Shown: one piece after another, positions 25,870 to 33,723 of the stretch
Layout: the number at the start of each line of letters is the position of its first letter
Position numbering within the stretch: position 1 is the first letter of the stretch
DNA from: Lyngbya sp. HA4199-MV5
GTDB lineage: Bacteria > Cyanobacteriota > Cyanobacteriia > Leptolyngbyales > Leptolyngbyaceae
Reading direction: 5' to 3'
Assembly (NCBI GenBank): GCA_019359375.1
Contig: JAHHHL010000037.1
Location: forward strand, 1 to 64,000
Length of the DNA: 64,000 bases
Notes under the pieces: generated by a model
Told to the model about the DNA's origin: nothing
What the model saw: the letters and a program-made list of their open reading frames with translations, nothing else
The model's database searches: none
Position numbers and translations under genes: made by a program

Positions 25870-27219
25870 TTACGGTGAGAAAATCTTTAGAGCAACTGTA
25901 ATCAGGGTTAAGAACATAATAAACCCGATCGTGTCCAGCATAGTAGTCACCAGTGGTCCACTCACCAGGGCGGGATCGAGCTTGAGTCGCTTCAGACCCA
26001 TTGGCAACAGGGTGCCCAGCGTGACGGCAACGATCGTATTTGCTGCCATCACAAAGCCAGCCACTAGCGCGACCCACCGTTCATTTGGTGGTGTCCAGAT
26101 GAGTGCCAGCAGAATCATCGTGGCTCCCAGCGCGATCGCGGCTCCCACACCTGCCAGCAGCTCCTTCCGCAAAATTTTGAGCGTGTCGTAGGGGGTGACT
26201 TCGCCGACACCGAGCGATCGGATCGTTACCGTCAATGCCTGAATGCCAACTGTGCCACCCGTATTGGAGAACAAGGGCATGATGACCGCTAAGACAGGCA
26301 CCATCGCAATGGTCTTTTGAAAGGGGGCGATCGCGCTGGAGGCTCCAATATAGAGCGCCATGATACCCAACAGCCAGGGGAGCCGATTCCGTAGCTTGGT
26401 CAACGGGTGGGAAAGGGAGGACTCATCCCCATTGCCAACCCCGGCTAACCGCTGGATGTCTTCGGTGGCTTCTTCTTCTAAGATGTCGATCACGTCATCG
26501 ATCGTGATAATGCCAACCAGGCGGTCTTCTCGATCGACCACAGGCAGCGCCAGCAAGTCATAGCGCTTCATTAATTGCGCCACTTCTTCTTGAAGCGTGT
26601 CGGTGTAAACCTTGAGCACACGATCGCTGGCAATATCGCCAATCAGCGCTTCTGGCAGCGAAAACACCAGTTGTCGTAGCGATACCACCTGCACCAGCTT
26701 ACGGTTGTCGTCGGTGACATAGGCATAGTAAACCGTTTCCTTATCCTGGTCATTCAGGCGGATTTTGCTCAGTGCTTGTGAAACCGTTAAACCCTGCCGC
26801 AGCCGCACATACTCAGTGGTCATCACCCGCCCAGCCGTTCCGTCTGGGTAGCCCAGAATGGTCGCTGTGGCTTGCCGTTCGCCTGGACTAAGCTGTTGAA
26901 TTAAACGTCTGACGACCCCCGCAGGCAATTCGTCAAACAGTTCGGCGCGATCGTCTGGGCGCATCCCTTCGACAAGCTGACACACCTGGGCATCGTGCAG
27001 GTAGCCAATGAGTTCCTCGCGCACCTCCTGATCCAGATATTCAAAGACCTCAGTTGCCTGACCTTTGTTCAGCAACCGGAAGGTAATCGCACGCCGTTCG
27101 GGTAGCAAATCTTCAATGTAATCCCCGATATCTACTGGCTGAAGCTGGTTTAGCTCTAGCTTTAGACGATTTAAGTCGGCAATATCCGACAGTGAAGTAC
27201 GACCTTCCTGGGTTAGCAT
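25870..27219 (-). CDS. mgtE: Magnesium transporter MgtE
   Basis: 449 aa, full length. The MgtE N domain (about 15-125; ELIGYLHDAQ, LLNKGQATEVFEYL) is followed by two CBS domains (about 130-260; TTEYVRLRQGLTVSQAL, LPVVDREDRLVGIITIDDV), a linking helix, and five membrane helices (about 285-445). The pore signatures are seen: SNTGGTVGIQAL and LDPALVSGPLVTTMLDTIGF, the latter with the conserved Asp that binds Mg2+ at the pore. It imports Mg2+ and closes when the cytoplasmic domains bind Mg2+. It converges with the restriction-modification gene (55 bp). Confidence 0.95.
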   Translation of the reverse strand: MLTQEGRTSLSDIADLNRLKLELNQLQPVDIGDYIEDLLPERRAITFRLLNKGQATEVFEYLDQEVREELIGYLHDAQVCQLVEGMRPDDRAELFDELPAGVVRRLIQQLSPGERQATATILGYPDGTAGRVMTTEYVRLRQGLTVSQALSKIRLNDQDKETVYYAYVTDDNRKLVQVVSLRQLVFSLPEALIGDIASDRVLKVYTDTLQEEVAQLMKRYDLLALPVVDREDRLVGIITIDDVIDILEEEATEDIQRLAGVGNGDESSLSHPLTKLRNRLPWLLGIMALYIGASSAIAPFQKTIAMVPVLAVIMPLFSNTGGTVGIQALTVTIRSLGVGEVTPYDTLKILRKELLAGVGAAIALGATMILLALIWTPPNERWVALVAGFVMAANTIVAVTLGTLLPMGLKRLKLDPALVSGPLVTTMLDTIGFIMFLTLITVALKIFSP

Positions 27220-27329
27220 AGCGTCTCCTAAGTCTCCCCCGCGCTGGGAGATGGAGGCTCACCAGGTTAGAGGAGGATATTACTGTAAGGTGATGGACTA
27301 GAGTCCATGAAATCCACAAAGTGCAACAT

Positions 27330-27350
27330 CGGTACTTGCTGTAAGTACCG
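27330..27350. promoter_or_regulatory. Perfect 8-bp hairpin between mgtE and a lipoprotein gene
   Basis: CGGTACTT and AAGTACCG pair around a 5-nt loop, about 110 bp upstream of the mgtE start and 90 bp upstream of the divergent gene. It could be an operator or a leader structure. A second stem (AAAGAAG / CTTCTTT) follows at about 27391-27408. No known riboswitch class was recognised. Confidence 0.3.
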
Positions 27351-27439
27351 CTGAGCCTATGCTAACCCGTCTTTGTCCAGTACACAATGTAAAGAAGGAC
27401 ACTTCTTTAAAGATTGACCCAGAGGATTACTCCTGAGTT

Positions 27440-27982
27440 ATGAATGCAATCCTTACATCCCTTACTTTAGGTGTGATGAGCCTGATGATTCTGAGTTTAG
27501 GTAGTTGCAGCGTTTCGCCTCCACCTGCGGGTTCCCCTTCTCCAGGCGTTCCTGCTGCCAGTAACAGCCCAACCCCAACGCCTTCGTCGATCGCCCTGTC
27601 TCCCAGTCCCGCCACCAAATCGACACCGCCTGTCAAAATGACGACCATCTACCTGTTTAAGGTGGATAACCGATGTGCCAAGTTAACGCCCGCAAAGGTT
27701 ACGATCGCGGCGAAACAATCCCTTGAAGGCGCGATCGCTAAGGTGCTAGAAGAAACGGATAGCGGCGACTTCAGCATTGCAGGCTACCGGATCAGCCGCG
27801 AAGGCGATCGGGCGATCGTCGATCTTCGCCTACCCGCCAACGCCAAACGCCAGTTCCAGTCGCTCTCAAGCTGCGAACAACTCGCCCTCTTCGGCGGCAT
27901 CCGCAAGACACTCATTGACAACTCGCAGTGGAACATCAAGTCGGTGCAGTTTACAGAGAAGGGAGAGGAGATTGTGCTGTAG
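27440..27982 (+). CDS. Lipoprotein with GerMN-like domain
   Basis: 180 aa. A hydrophobic signal ends in the lipobox LGSC (Cys ~23), followed by a long Pro/Ser/Thr spacer (about 25-65). The remaining ~110 residues (from MTTIYLFKVDNRCAKLTP) resemble the GerMN domain known from GerM and related envelope proteins: VTIAAKQSLEGAIAKVL, then YRISREGDRAIVDLRLP, and a C-terminal IRKTLIDN ... SVQFTEKGEEI. It is likely anchored to the membrane and faces the periplasm. The domain call is from pattern only. Confidence 0.72.
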   Translation: MNAILTSLTLGVMSLMILSLGSCSVSPPPAGSPSPGVPAASNSPTPTPSSIALSPSPATKSTPPVKMTTIYLFKVDNRCAKLTPAKVTIAAKQSLEGAIAKVLEETDSGDFSIAGYRISREGDRAIVDLRLPANAKRQFQSLSSCEQLALFGGIRKTLIDNSQWNIKSVQFTEKGEEIVL

Positions 27983-27983
27983 G

Positions 27984-28046
27984 AAAGGCTAAAGGATGAA
28001 AGCTAAAGGCTAAAAATGTGTGCGTCTCCTTTATCCTTTAGCCCTT
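27984..28046. repeat. STRR-derived inverted repeat between convergent genes
   Basis: AAAGGCTAAAGGAT (27984-27997) and ATCCTTTAGCCCTT (28033-28046) can form a 14-bp stem with one mismatch. GGCTAAA units are the same as in other gaps. The right arm lies inside the last codons of the glycosylase gene. It could serve as a two-way terminator. Confidence 0.55.
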
Positions 28047-28720
28047 ATCCTTTCCACCTTCGACACGGCTGGGCAATTTGCCAAATACCAGCGCCAGGGG
28101 AAATCAGCGCCCTGGGTTAAGCCGATGCGGGTGGTTTGCACAAGGGCGATCGCTTCCTCCTCCAAGGTTTGTTGAAATTTGGGGCTACGGGATTCTAGCC
28201 AGAGTGGTTGATCGGGCTGTAGTGGTTGATTGGTCAGGCTGAGATCGATTTTAAGGGCGCGGCACAGCTTACCAGGACCAGCCGCAAGGCGATGAGGCTT
28301 GGATTCTTTTTCCTGATCAATCCAGGGGGGAATGGTTTCAAGCTGGAGTGCGCGAATGAGAACAGCGCTAGGCACCCCATCCAAATCGGTCACGACGTTT
28401 AAACAGTGATACATGCCGTAAATAAGGTACACGTAGGTCATCCCGGCGACACCAAACATGACGGCGTTACGATCGGTGCGGCGGCGATAGGCATGGCAGG
28501 CAGGATCACCCGGCATGTAGGCTTCCGTTTCCACAATCAGTCCGCGCCAAATTGTGCCATTGGGTAGACGGCGCACCAGATTACAGCCGATAAGGTCAGG
28601 AGCAACGGTCGTGGAGGGACGGGCACACCAGTCTGGCGACAGCACCATTGTTGCAAAATTCTGTGGATCACCAGGATCCGCAACAGATCGTTCTACAATC
28701 TTCGGAGGTTGAGATGGCAC
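28031..28720 (-). CDS. DNA-3-methyladenine glycosylase (AAG/MPG family)
   Basis: 229 aa from a GTG; ATG at 28648 (MVLSPDWCARPS) is an alternative start giving 205 aa. It removes alkylated purines in base-excision repair. Family marks: DLIGCNLVRR, the catalytic Glu in VETEAYMPGDPACHAYR (~87-103), RNAVMFGVAGMTYVYLIYGM and LNVVTDLDGVPSAVLIRAL, then the GPGKLCRAL helix. The last residues (RIRAKG) and stop are encoded by a GGCTAAA-type repeat, so the C-terminus has been reset by repeat sequence. Stands alone, divergent from the probable ndhP. Confidence 0.9.
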   Translation of the reverse strand: MPSQPPKIVERSVADPGDPQNFATMVLSPDWCARPSTTVAPDLIGCNLVRRLPNGTIWRGLIVETEAYMPGDPACHAYRRRTDRNAVMFGVAGMTYVYLIYGMYHCLNVVTDLDGVPSAVLIRALQLETIPPWIDQEKESKPHRLAAGPGKLCRALKIDLSLTNQPLQPDQPLWLESRSPKFQQTLEEEAIALVQTTRIGLTQGADFPWRWYLANCPAVSKVERIRAKG

Positions 28721-28784
28721 GATCGCCCTCTAGCCATTTAATAAATGTCAATACGCTTCATAGTAGCCCCAGAGGACTTGCAAA

Positions 28785-28907
28785 ATGGATGTCAAATTAG
28801 TGCTGGTTGTTTTGACGGCTGTGTTCACGGTGGCGTGCCTGTTTTTTGGCACCAAAAATGGCTTTTACGATACAGATAACTACCACGGCAACGGTTCTGC
28901 TCACTGA
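28785..28907 (+). CDS. ndhP: 40-aa single-helix protein, probable NDH-1 subunit NdhP
   Basis: Translation is 40 aa: MDVKLVLVVLTAVFTVACLF, then FGTKNGFYDTDNYHGNGSAH. ATG 28785 has AGAGGA 8 nt upstream. One membrane helix (about 4-22) is followed by a short polar tail ending in GNGSAH. Size, single helix and tail fit what I recall of NdhP, a small subunit of the cyanobacterial NDH-1 complex that stabilises it for cyclic electron flow. The family name is from memory, so the symbol is tentative; that it is a real conserved small gene is more certain. It is easily missed by gene finders because of its length. Confidence 0.6.
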   Translation: MDVKLVLVVLTAVFTVACLFFGTKNGFYDTDNYHGNGSAH

Positions 28908-29138
28908 ATCCAGAACCGATGGAATCTAGAGCCAATACACGGGTTGAGAGGCACCGTATCTCAGCGCCAAGGCTTCCTACCAGTGCTGTCGAGTATTCAC
29001 AGAGTAGGTGCTCTATAGCGTAGTCTGGAGCATAGTCTGGTGAGAGAACGATGACTGACACCATGCTTCGCCCGTAGAGACGCGAGGCTGTCGGACGCAG
29101 AGGCTGTGTGCGCCCCAGGGTGGGAAAGCGACGCGATC

Positions 29139-30899
29139 GTGAGTGAACTGGAATGCTTAGCGTATGGGGTAGGGGCAGAGGAAGGGATCTGCCTTCTGCT
29201 TAAGCTTGGGCGTTACCGGGTTTTGCTGGACTGTGGGCTGACCGATTTTGCCACACTTTTAGCCACGAAAGCATCACCACCAGCCGATCTGGTATTGTGC
29301 AGCCACGCTCATGCCGATCATGCAAGAGGGCTGCTAGCGCTACATCAAACCTTTCCTCAACTGCCAATCTATGCGAGTGAAGTGACGACTCAACTGCTGC
29401 CATTGAACTGGTCTGTTGCTTCTGACCAGCGTGATGAGACTGGTTTCAGACAAAGCGCTTCTCTATGTCATGCGCTGCCCTGGCGTACCCCGATCGAGTT
29501 TTTTGATGGGCTGAGCGTCGAACTTTACCCCTCAGGGCATTTGCCGGGTGCAGCCTCGTTCTTGCTGACCTACGCACCATTGCCAGAGGACGATCACCCC
29601 CCGCGTGCGTATACCGTTTTTTATACAGGCGATTTCTTCCTGTCGAATGCACGTCTGGTGGAGGGGATGCCGCTGGAAGAGTTACGGGGTTTGGAACCAG
29701 ATGTCTTGATTGTAGAAGGCAGCTACGGCACGGCACGGCATCCGCATCGTCGGCAGCAAGAAAACCAACTGGCAGAACGGATTGCGCGTGCGATCGCCAA
29801 CCAGCAGTCTATTCTTCTGCCCACTCCAGCGCTGGGCTTGGGGCAAGAGCTATTGATGCTATTGCGGAGTCATCACCACTTTACCGGACGAGATCTGGAT
29901 ATCTGGGTAGACGGCTCAGTTGCCGCAGGCTGTGACGCTTATCTCGAAATCCTGCCGCATTTGCCGACTGCGGTACAAAATTTTGCCCGCCATCAGGCTC
30001 TCTTCTGGGATGAGCGCGTGCGCCCCCGTGTGCGCCATCTCACCCCCGATCGGCGGGTTCAGTTTGCCCAGCGCCCGTCGATCGTCCTGACCGATATAGC
30101 GGCTGATCTGAGCCAGTATTATGCAGACAATCCGGAAGCCTGGTTGGTGTTGCAACCGCAGGAACCACACTATAGCGTGAGAGAGGGGAGAGGGGAGAGA
30201 GGCGGGAGGAGAGATGAGAGCATGAGAGATGCAGAGGAACTTAAACCTCAAACCTCAAACCTTTCCCTTACCCCTCACTCCTCACCCCTTACTCCTTACC
30301 CCTCACCCCTTACTGAAACTTATTTGCTTGCCCAGCATTGCGATGGTCCCGGTACAACGCAGTTAATCCACAACTTGCGACCACAGCACGTCATTTTTGT
30401 GCATGGTTCGCCTACATACCTGGCAGACTTGACGGGGCTAGAAGAACTGCACAACCGCTATCACCTGCATACCCCATCAGCAAACAGCCTGGTCGAGTTG
30501 CCGATTGGGGAAACCTTCTTACATGCAACGGCTCCTGAAGCCAGTTATGAAGGTGAGCTGACCGAGTTAAACACGAGCGTCACCATCACGCTACCGGATG
30601 CCATTACCGCCGATCCGCGCTGGCAGCAATTGGCAGATACAGGCTTGGTAGAGGCACGCTGGCAGGGCGATGAGTTGGTGCTGCGTGGATTGCCCCAGCG
30701 AGAACTGCTGCGACCGAGCGATCGGCTCCTGGACTGGATGGACGCAAATTCTCCTTTACGCAACTGCTGTGGCAACTGTCGCCACTATCGCGGACAGCGC
30801 TGCTGGAACCAACTGTCTCCCTTATTTGAGTTCAAAGTCACTCCAGACGGCTTCTGCCCCGTGTTTGAACCAACCCAAACGTCAGAAGAGCAGACGTAG
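29139..30899 (+). CDS. Beta-CASP-type metallo-beta-lactamase fold hydrolase
   Basis: 586 aa from GTG 29139 (MSELECLAYGVG...); a GTG at 29106 would add 11. Zinc motif HAHADH (HxHxDH, about 60-65), then GHLPGAASFLL and YTGDF continue the MBL fold. EGSYGTARHPHRRQQE and the following LLPTPALGLGQEL suggest a beta-CASP region as in RNase J/CPSF nucleases, and FVHGSPTYLADL a late motif. About 45 residues near 345-395 (REGRGERGGRRDESMRD...) are encoded by heptamer-type repeats and interrupt the domain. The C-terminus has a Cys-rich module (CCGNCRHYRGQRCWN, later DGFCPVF), possibly metal binding. An RNA-processing nuclease is my best guess. Confidence 0.82.
   Translation: MSELECLAYGVGAEEGICLLLKLGRYRVLLDCGLTDFATLLATKASPPADLVLCSHAHADHARGLLALHQTFPQLPIYASEVTTQLLPLNWSVASDQRDETGFRQSASLCHALPWRTPIEFFDGLSVELYPSGHLPGAASFLLTYAPLPEDDHPPRAYTVFYTGDFFLSNARLVEGMPLEELRGLEPDVLIVEGSYGTARHPHRRQQENQLAERIARAIANQQSILLPTPALGLGQELLMLLRSHHHFTGRDLDIWVDGSVAAGCDAYLEILPHLPTAVQNFARHQALFWDERVRPRVRHLTPDRRVQFAQRPSIVLTDIAADLSQYYADNPEAWLVLQPQEPHYSVREGRGERGGRRDESMRDAEELKPQTSNLSLTPHSSPLTPYPSPLTETYLLAQHCDGPGTTQLIHNLRPQHVIFVHGSPTYLADLTGLEELHNRYHLHTPSANSLVELPIGETFLHATAPEASYEGELTELNTSVTITLPDAITADPRWQQLADTGLVEARWQGDELVLRGLPQRELLRPSDRLLDWMDANSPLRNCCGNCRHYRGQRCWNQLSPLFEFKVTPDGFCPVFEPTQTSEEQT
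30180..30317. repeat. STRR repeat inserted in the metallohydrolase gene
   Basis: GAGAGGGGAGAGGGGAGAGA-like sequence, two AACCTCA units and a run of CCTCACCCCTTACTC units. Same types as the gap repeats of this window; the frame stays open through all of it. Confidence 0.8.
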
Positions 30900-30971
30900 T
30901 AGCAGCAGACTTACACCGATCGTCCATAGCCCCTAAACTATTAGGAAACGTTGAGGAGTTTACCTTTACCG

Positions 30972-32321
30972 ATGAAACCACTCACTTCCGTCAATCCACT
31001 TAAACCTGCTAAAGCCGTTTCGCTGGCACTCGCCACGCTGGCGATCGGCTTTCTCACTGCTGCCTGTCAAGAAGCCGCAGCTCCACCTGCCAACACCCCT
31101 GCATCGGGTGCTGCATCTCCCAGTGCCTCAGCCACGGGTGATGGAAAAGGGCTAAAAATTGGCACCTTGCTTCCTGCGACAGGTGATTTGGCTTCTGTGG
31201 GACAGCCCATGCTCGCAGCCGTCCCCTTACTCGTAGAAACCGTCAATGCCTGTGGTGGGGTCAACGGTGCGCCCGTCACCCTGCTACCCAATACCGATGA
31301 CCAGACTGATCCAACAGCGGGTGCCGATGGCATGACCAAGCTGGCTGAAGTCGATAAGGTGGCTGGTGTCGTTGGCTCTTTTGGCAGTAGCGTTTCAGCC
31401 GCCGCTATTCCGATCGCCATTCGTAATAAGGTGATGCTGGTGTCGCCGGGTAGTACCAGTCCCGTCTTTACAGAGCGGGGCAAAAAGGGTGAATTTCAAG
31501 GCTACTGGGCACGCACCGCCCCACCGGATACGTACCAGGCACGGGCACTGGCAAAGTTAGCTTATGAAAAAGGGATTCGACGGGCAGCGACGATCGTCAT
31601 TAATAACGACTACGGTAGAGGCTTTGAGAAAGAATTTGTGCAGGCGTTCAAGAAGCTCGGTGGCACTATCACCAACGAGACAAAGCCTGCTCGCTATGAC
31701 CCCAAAGCCACCACCTTTGAAACCGAAGTGCAAGCCGCATTTGGCAATAAACCCCAGGGAGTTGCAGCTGTCGCTTACGCCGAAACAGGCGCACTCTTGC
31801 TGAAAACGGCTTACCAGCAAGGTTTAAGCAAGGGTGTACAGATTTTACTGACCGATGGCTCCAAGTCCGATCAGTTTGCGGCTCAGGTTGGTAAAACGAG
31901 CGACGGCAAATTTATTCTGCAAGGCGCAGTGGGCACCATTCCCGGTGCAGACGGTAAAGCGCTGGATGCACTCACCAAACTCTGGCAAGCGAAGTATAAC
32001 CAACCCCCTGCTGCCTACGCTCCTCAGGCATGGGATGCGGCGGCATTACTGGTGCTGGCGGCTCAAGCAGCCAAAGCCAACACGGGTGATGCCATTAAAA
32101 GCACAATCCGCGAAGTGGCAGACGGTCCTGGTAAAGATGTCAGCGATGTCTGCGAAGGTCTGAAGCTGCTCAGCAAAGGCGAGAAGATCAACTACCAGGG
32201 CGCTAGCGGCAATGTGGATATTGACGACAGTGGCGATGTCTCTGGGGTCTACGACGTGTGGGCAGTGGAGCCTGACGGCAAGTTGAAGACGGTAAGTAAG
32301 GTGAGTCCGGTGATTAATTAG
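30972..32321 (+). CDS. ABC-transporter substrate-binding lipoprotein (LivJ/branched-chain amino acid type)
   Basis: 449 aa from ATG 30972 (GAGGAG 13 nt upstream). A signal sequence ends in the lipobox LTAAC, followed by an Ala/Pro/Ser spacer. The body is a type I periplasmic binding protein: LKIGTLLPATGDLASVGQPM, VVGSFGSSVSAAAIPIA, VMLVSPGSTSPVFTE, VINNDYGRGFEKEFVQAF, VAAVAYAETGALLLKTAY. Relatives bind branched-chain amino acids, urea or amides; the ligand cannot be told here. No permease or ATPase gene is nearby, so it works with a transporter encoded elsewhere. Confidence 0.88.
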   Translation: MKPLTSVNPLKPAKAVSLALATLAIGFLTAACQEAAAPPANTPASGAASPSASATGDGKGLKIGTLLPATGDLASVGQPMLAAVPLLVETVNACGGVNGAPVTLLPNTDDQTDPTAGADGMTKLAEVDKVAGVVGSFGSSVSAAAIPIAIRNKVMLVSPGSTSPVFTERGKKGEFQGYWARTAPPDTYQARALAKLAYEKGIRRAATIVINNDYGRGFEKEFVQAFKKLGGTITNETKPARYDPKATTFETEVQAAFGNKPQGVAAVAYAETGALLLKTAYQQGLSKGVQILLTDGSKSDQFAAQVGKTSDGKFILQGAVGTIPGADGKALDALTKLWQAKYNQPPAAYAPQAWDAAALLVLAAQAAKANTGDAIKSTIREVADGPGKDVSDVCEGLKLLSKGEKINYQGASGNVDIDDSGDVSGVYDVWAVEPDGKLKTVSKVSPVIN

Positions 32322-32550
32322 GGAATGGGGAGTGGGGAGGCTAAAGGCTAAAGGCTAAAAAGCTGACCGCTACGGAGGAGGCAGAAGGCAGAGGGCAGAA
32401 GGCTGACAAGGGAGTTGTTGGTTTTTAGTTTTTGGTTTTTAGAAGGAGTCAAGAACGGCTCAGGTACTAACAACTAACAACTAACAACTAACAACTGATT
32501 CAACTCAAAACTTTCTTACTCTTCACTCCTCACCCCTCCCTCCTCACCCA
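32322..32550. repeat. STRR-filled intergenic region
   Basis: Runs of GGGGAGT, GGCTAAA, GGCAGAA and AACAACT units, one after another, between the binding-protein gene and csaB. No gene seen. Confidence 0.85.
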
Positions 32551-32630
32551 TTCCAGCCAGGTGTCAAAATCGAGGATGATTGGAGAGCGAATCGACGGGT
32601 CGCAATTCAATCCAAACGCGGACATTCAAC

Positions 32631-33689
32631 ATGGGCATGGGCATGGGCATCCGGGCAGTTTTGTGTGGGTACTACGGTCAGGGCAATGGTGGCGATGAAG
32701 CGCTGCTGGCATCGTTGCTACAGATGTTGCCCAATCACGTAACGCCGATCGTGCTGTCGGGCAATCCCACTCAAACCCGCGATCGCTACCAGGTAGAAGT
32801 CATCGATCGCAAGAGCTTTGTTGCCGTTCTGCAAGCGCTCCGCAGGTCTCAGGTGTTTATCTGGGGTGGCGGCAGTTTGATTCAGGATGCAACGAGTGCG
32901 CTGAGTCCCGTTTACTATGCTGGCTTGATGGCACTGGCGCAAAAAATGGGTTTAACCACGATCGCTTGGGCACAGGGCATTGGTCCACTTCAGCGATCGC
33001 TCACAAAGGGGATGGCGAGGCACACCTTTACAGGCTGCAATGCCATCAGTGTGCGCGATCACGGCTCAGCCAACCTGCTTGCGGAGTGGGGCATTCCTTT
33101 CACGCTGGCTCCTGACCCCGTTTGGGCACTCGATTCAACGCCTGTAGAAGGCTTGTGGGATCTCCCTGCTCCTCGCGTGGCGGTCAACTTGCGCTCCCAT
33201 CCCAAACTGACCCCGGCGCGGTTAGAAAGCTTGACTCAAGCCTTAATCACGTTTCAGAAAGCCACCCAGACCTGTCTCTTGCTGGTGCCGTTTCAAGCCG
33301 CTCAAGACCTGGCGATCGCCGAAGCTATCCAATCTCGTCTCCCTGGTGTTAGCCATCTCTTGCGTCTGGAAGATCCTCAGCAGCTAAAAGGCGTGTTTCG
33401 TGGTGTAGAAATGACGATCGCCATGCGCTTTCACGGCTTGATTATGGCGGCGGCTGAAGGCTGTCGCTGCTTTGCCCTCAGCTATGACCCTAAGGTAAGC
33501 AACTTGATGCAAGCTCTAGACCTTCCAGGCTGGTCACTCGCAGATATTCCCACCGATCCCAACACCATCAGCCAAACCTGGCTCGAACTCTACGCTAACG
33601 GTGAAGCCCTTTCTACTGATCAAATCCAGTTTCAGGTCGATCGGGCGTTGATCCATCGTGAGGTCTTGCAAAAGGCGATCGGGGCGTAG
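32631..33689 (+). CDS. csaB: Polysaccharide pyruvyl transferase CsaB
   Basis: 352 aa if started at the first of three in-frame ATGs (32631, 32637, 32643) made by a repeated ATGGGC. CsaB-type enzymes add pyruvyl groups to cell-wall-linked polysaccharide, which can anchor S-layer proteins. Signatures: LCGYYGQGNGGDEALLASLL, VFIWGGGSLIQDATS, AWAQGIGPL, ISVRDHGSANLL, APDPVWAL, and EMTIAMRFHGLIMAAAEGC. No signal peptide; cytoplasmic. It converges with the GT22 glycosyltransferase gene (34 bp), which is also a surface-glycan type enzyme. Confidence 0.9.
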   Translation: MGMGMGIRAVLCGYYGQGNGGDEALLASLLQMLPNHVTPIVLSGNPTQTRDRYQVEVIDRKSFVAVLQALRRSQVFIWGGGSLIQDATSALSPVYYAGLMALAQKMGLTTIAWAQGIGPLQRSLTKGMARHTFTGCNAISVRDHGSANLLAEWGIPFTLAPDPVWALDSTPVEGLWDLPAPRVAVNLRSHPKLTPARLESLTQALITFQKATQTCLLLVPFQAAQDLAIAEAIQSRLPGVSHLLRLEDPQQLKGVFRGVEMTIAMRFHGLIMAAAEGCRCFALSYDPKVSNLMQALDLPGWSLADIPTDPNTISQTWLELYANGEALSTDQIQFQVDRALIHREVLQKAIGA

Positions 33690-33723
33690 GGATAAGACAG
33701 TAAGGATCAGTATTGGCAGGTAA

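Noticed and set aside
27220-27439. Magnesium riboswitch before mgtE
   Set aside because: Only simple hairpins are seen; no M-box or other known aptamer signature.
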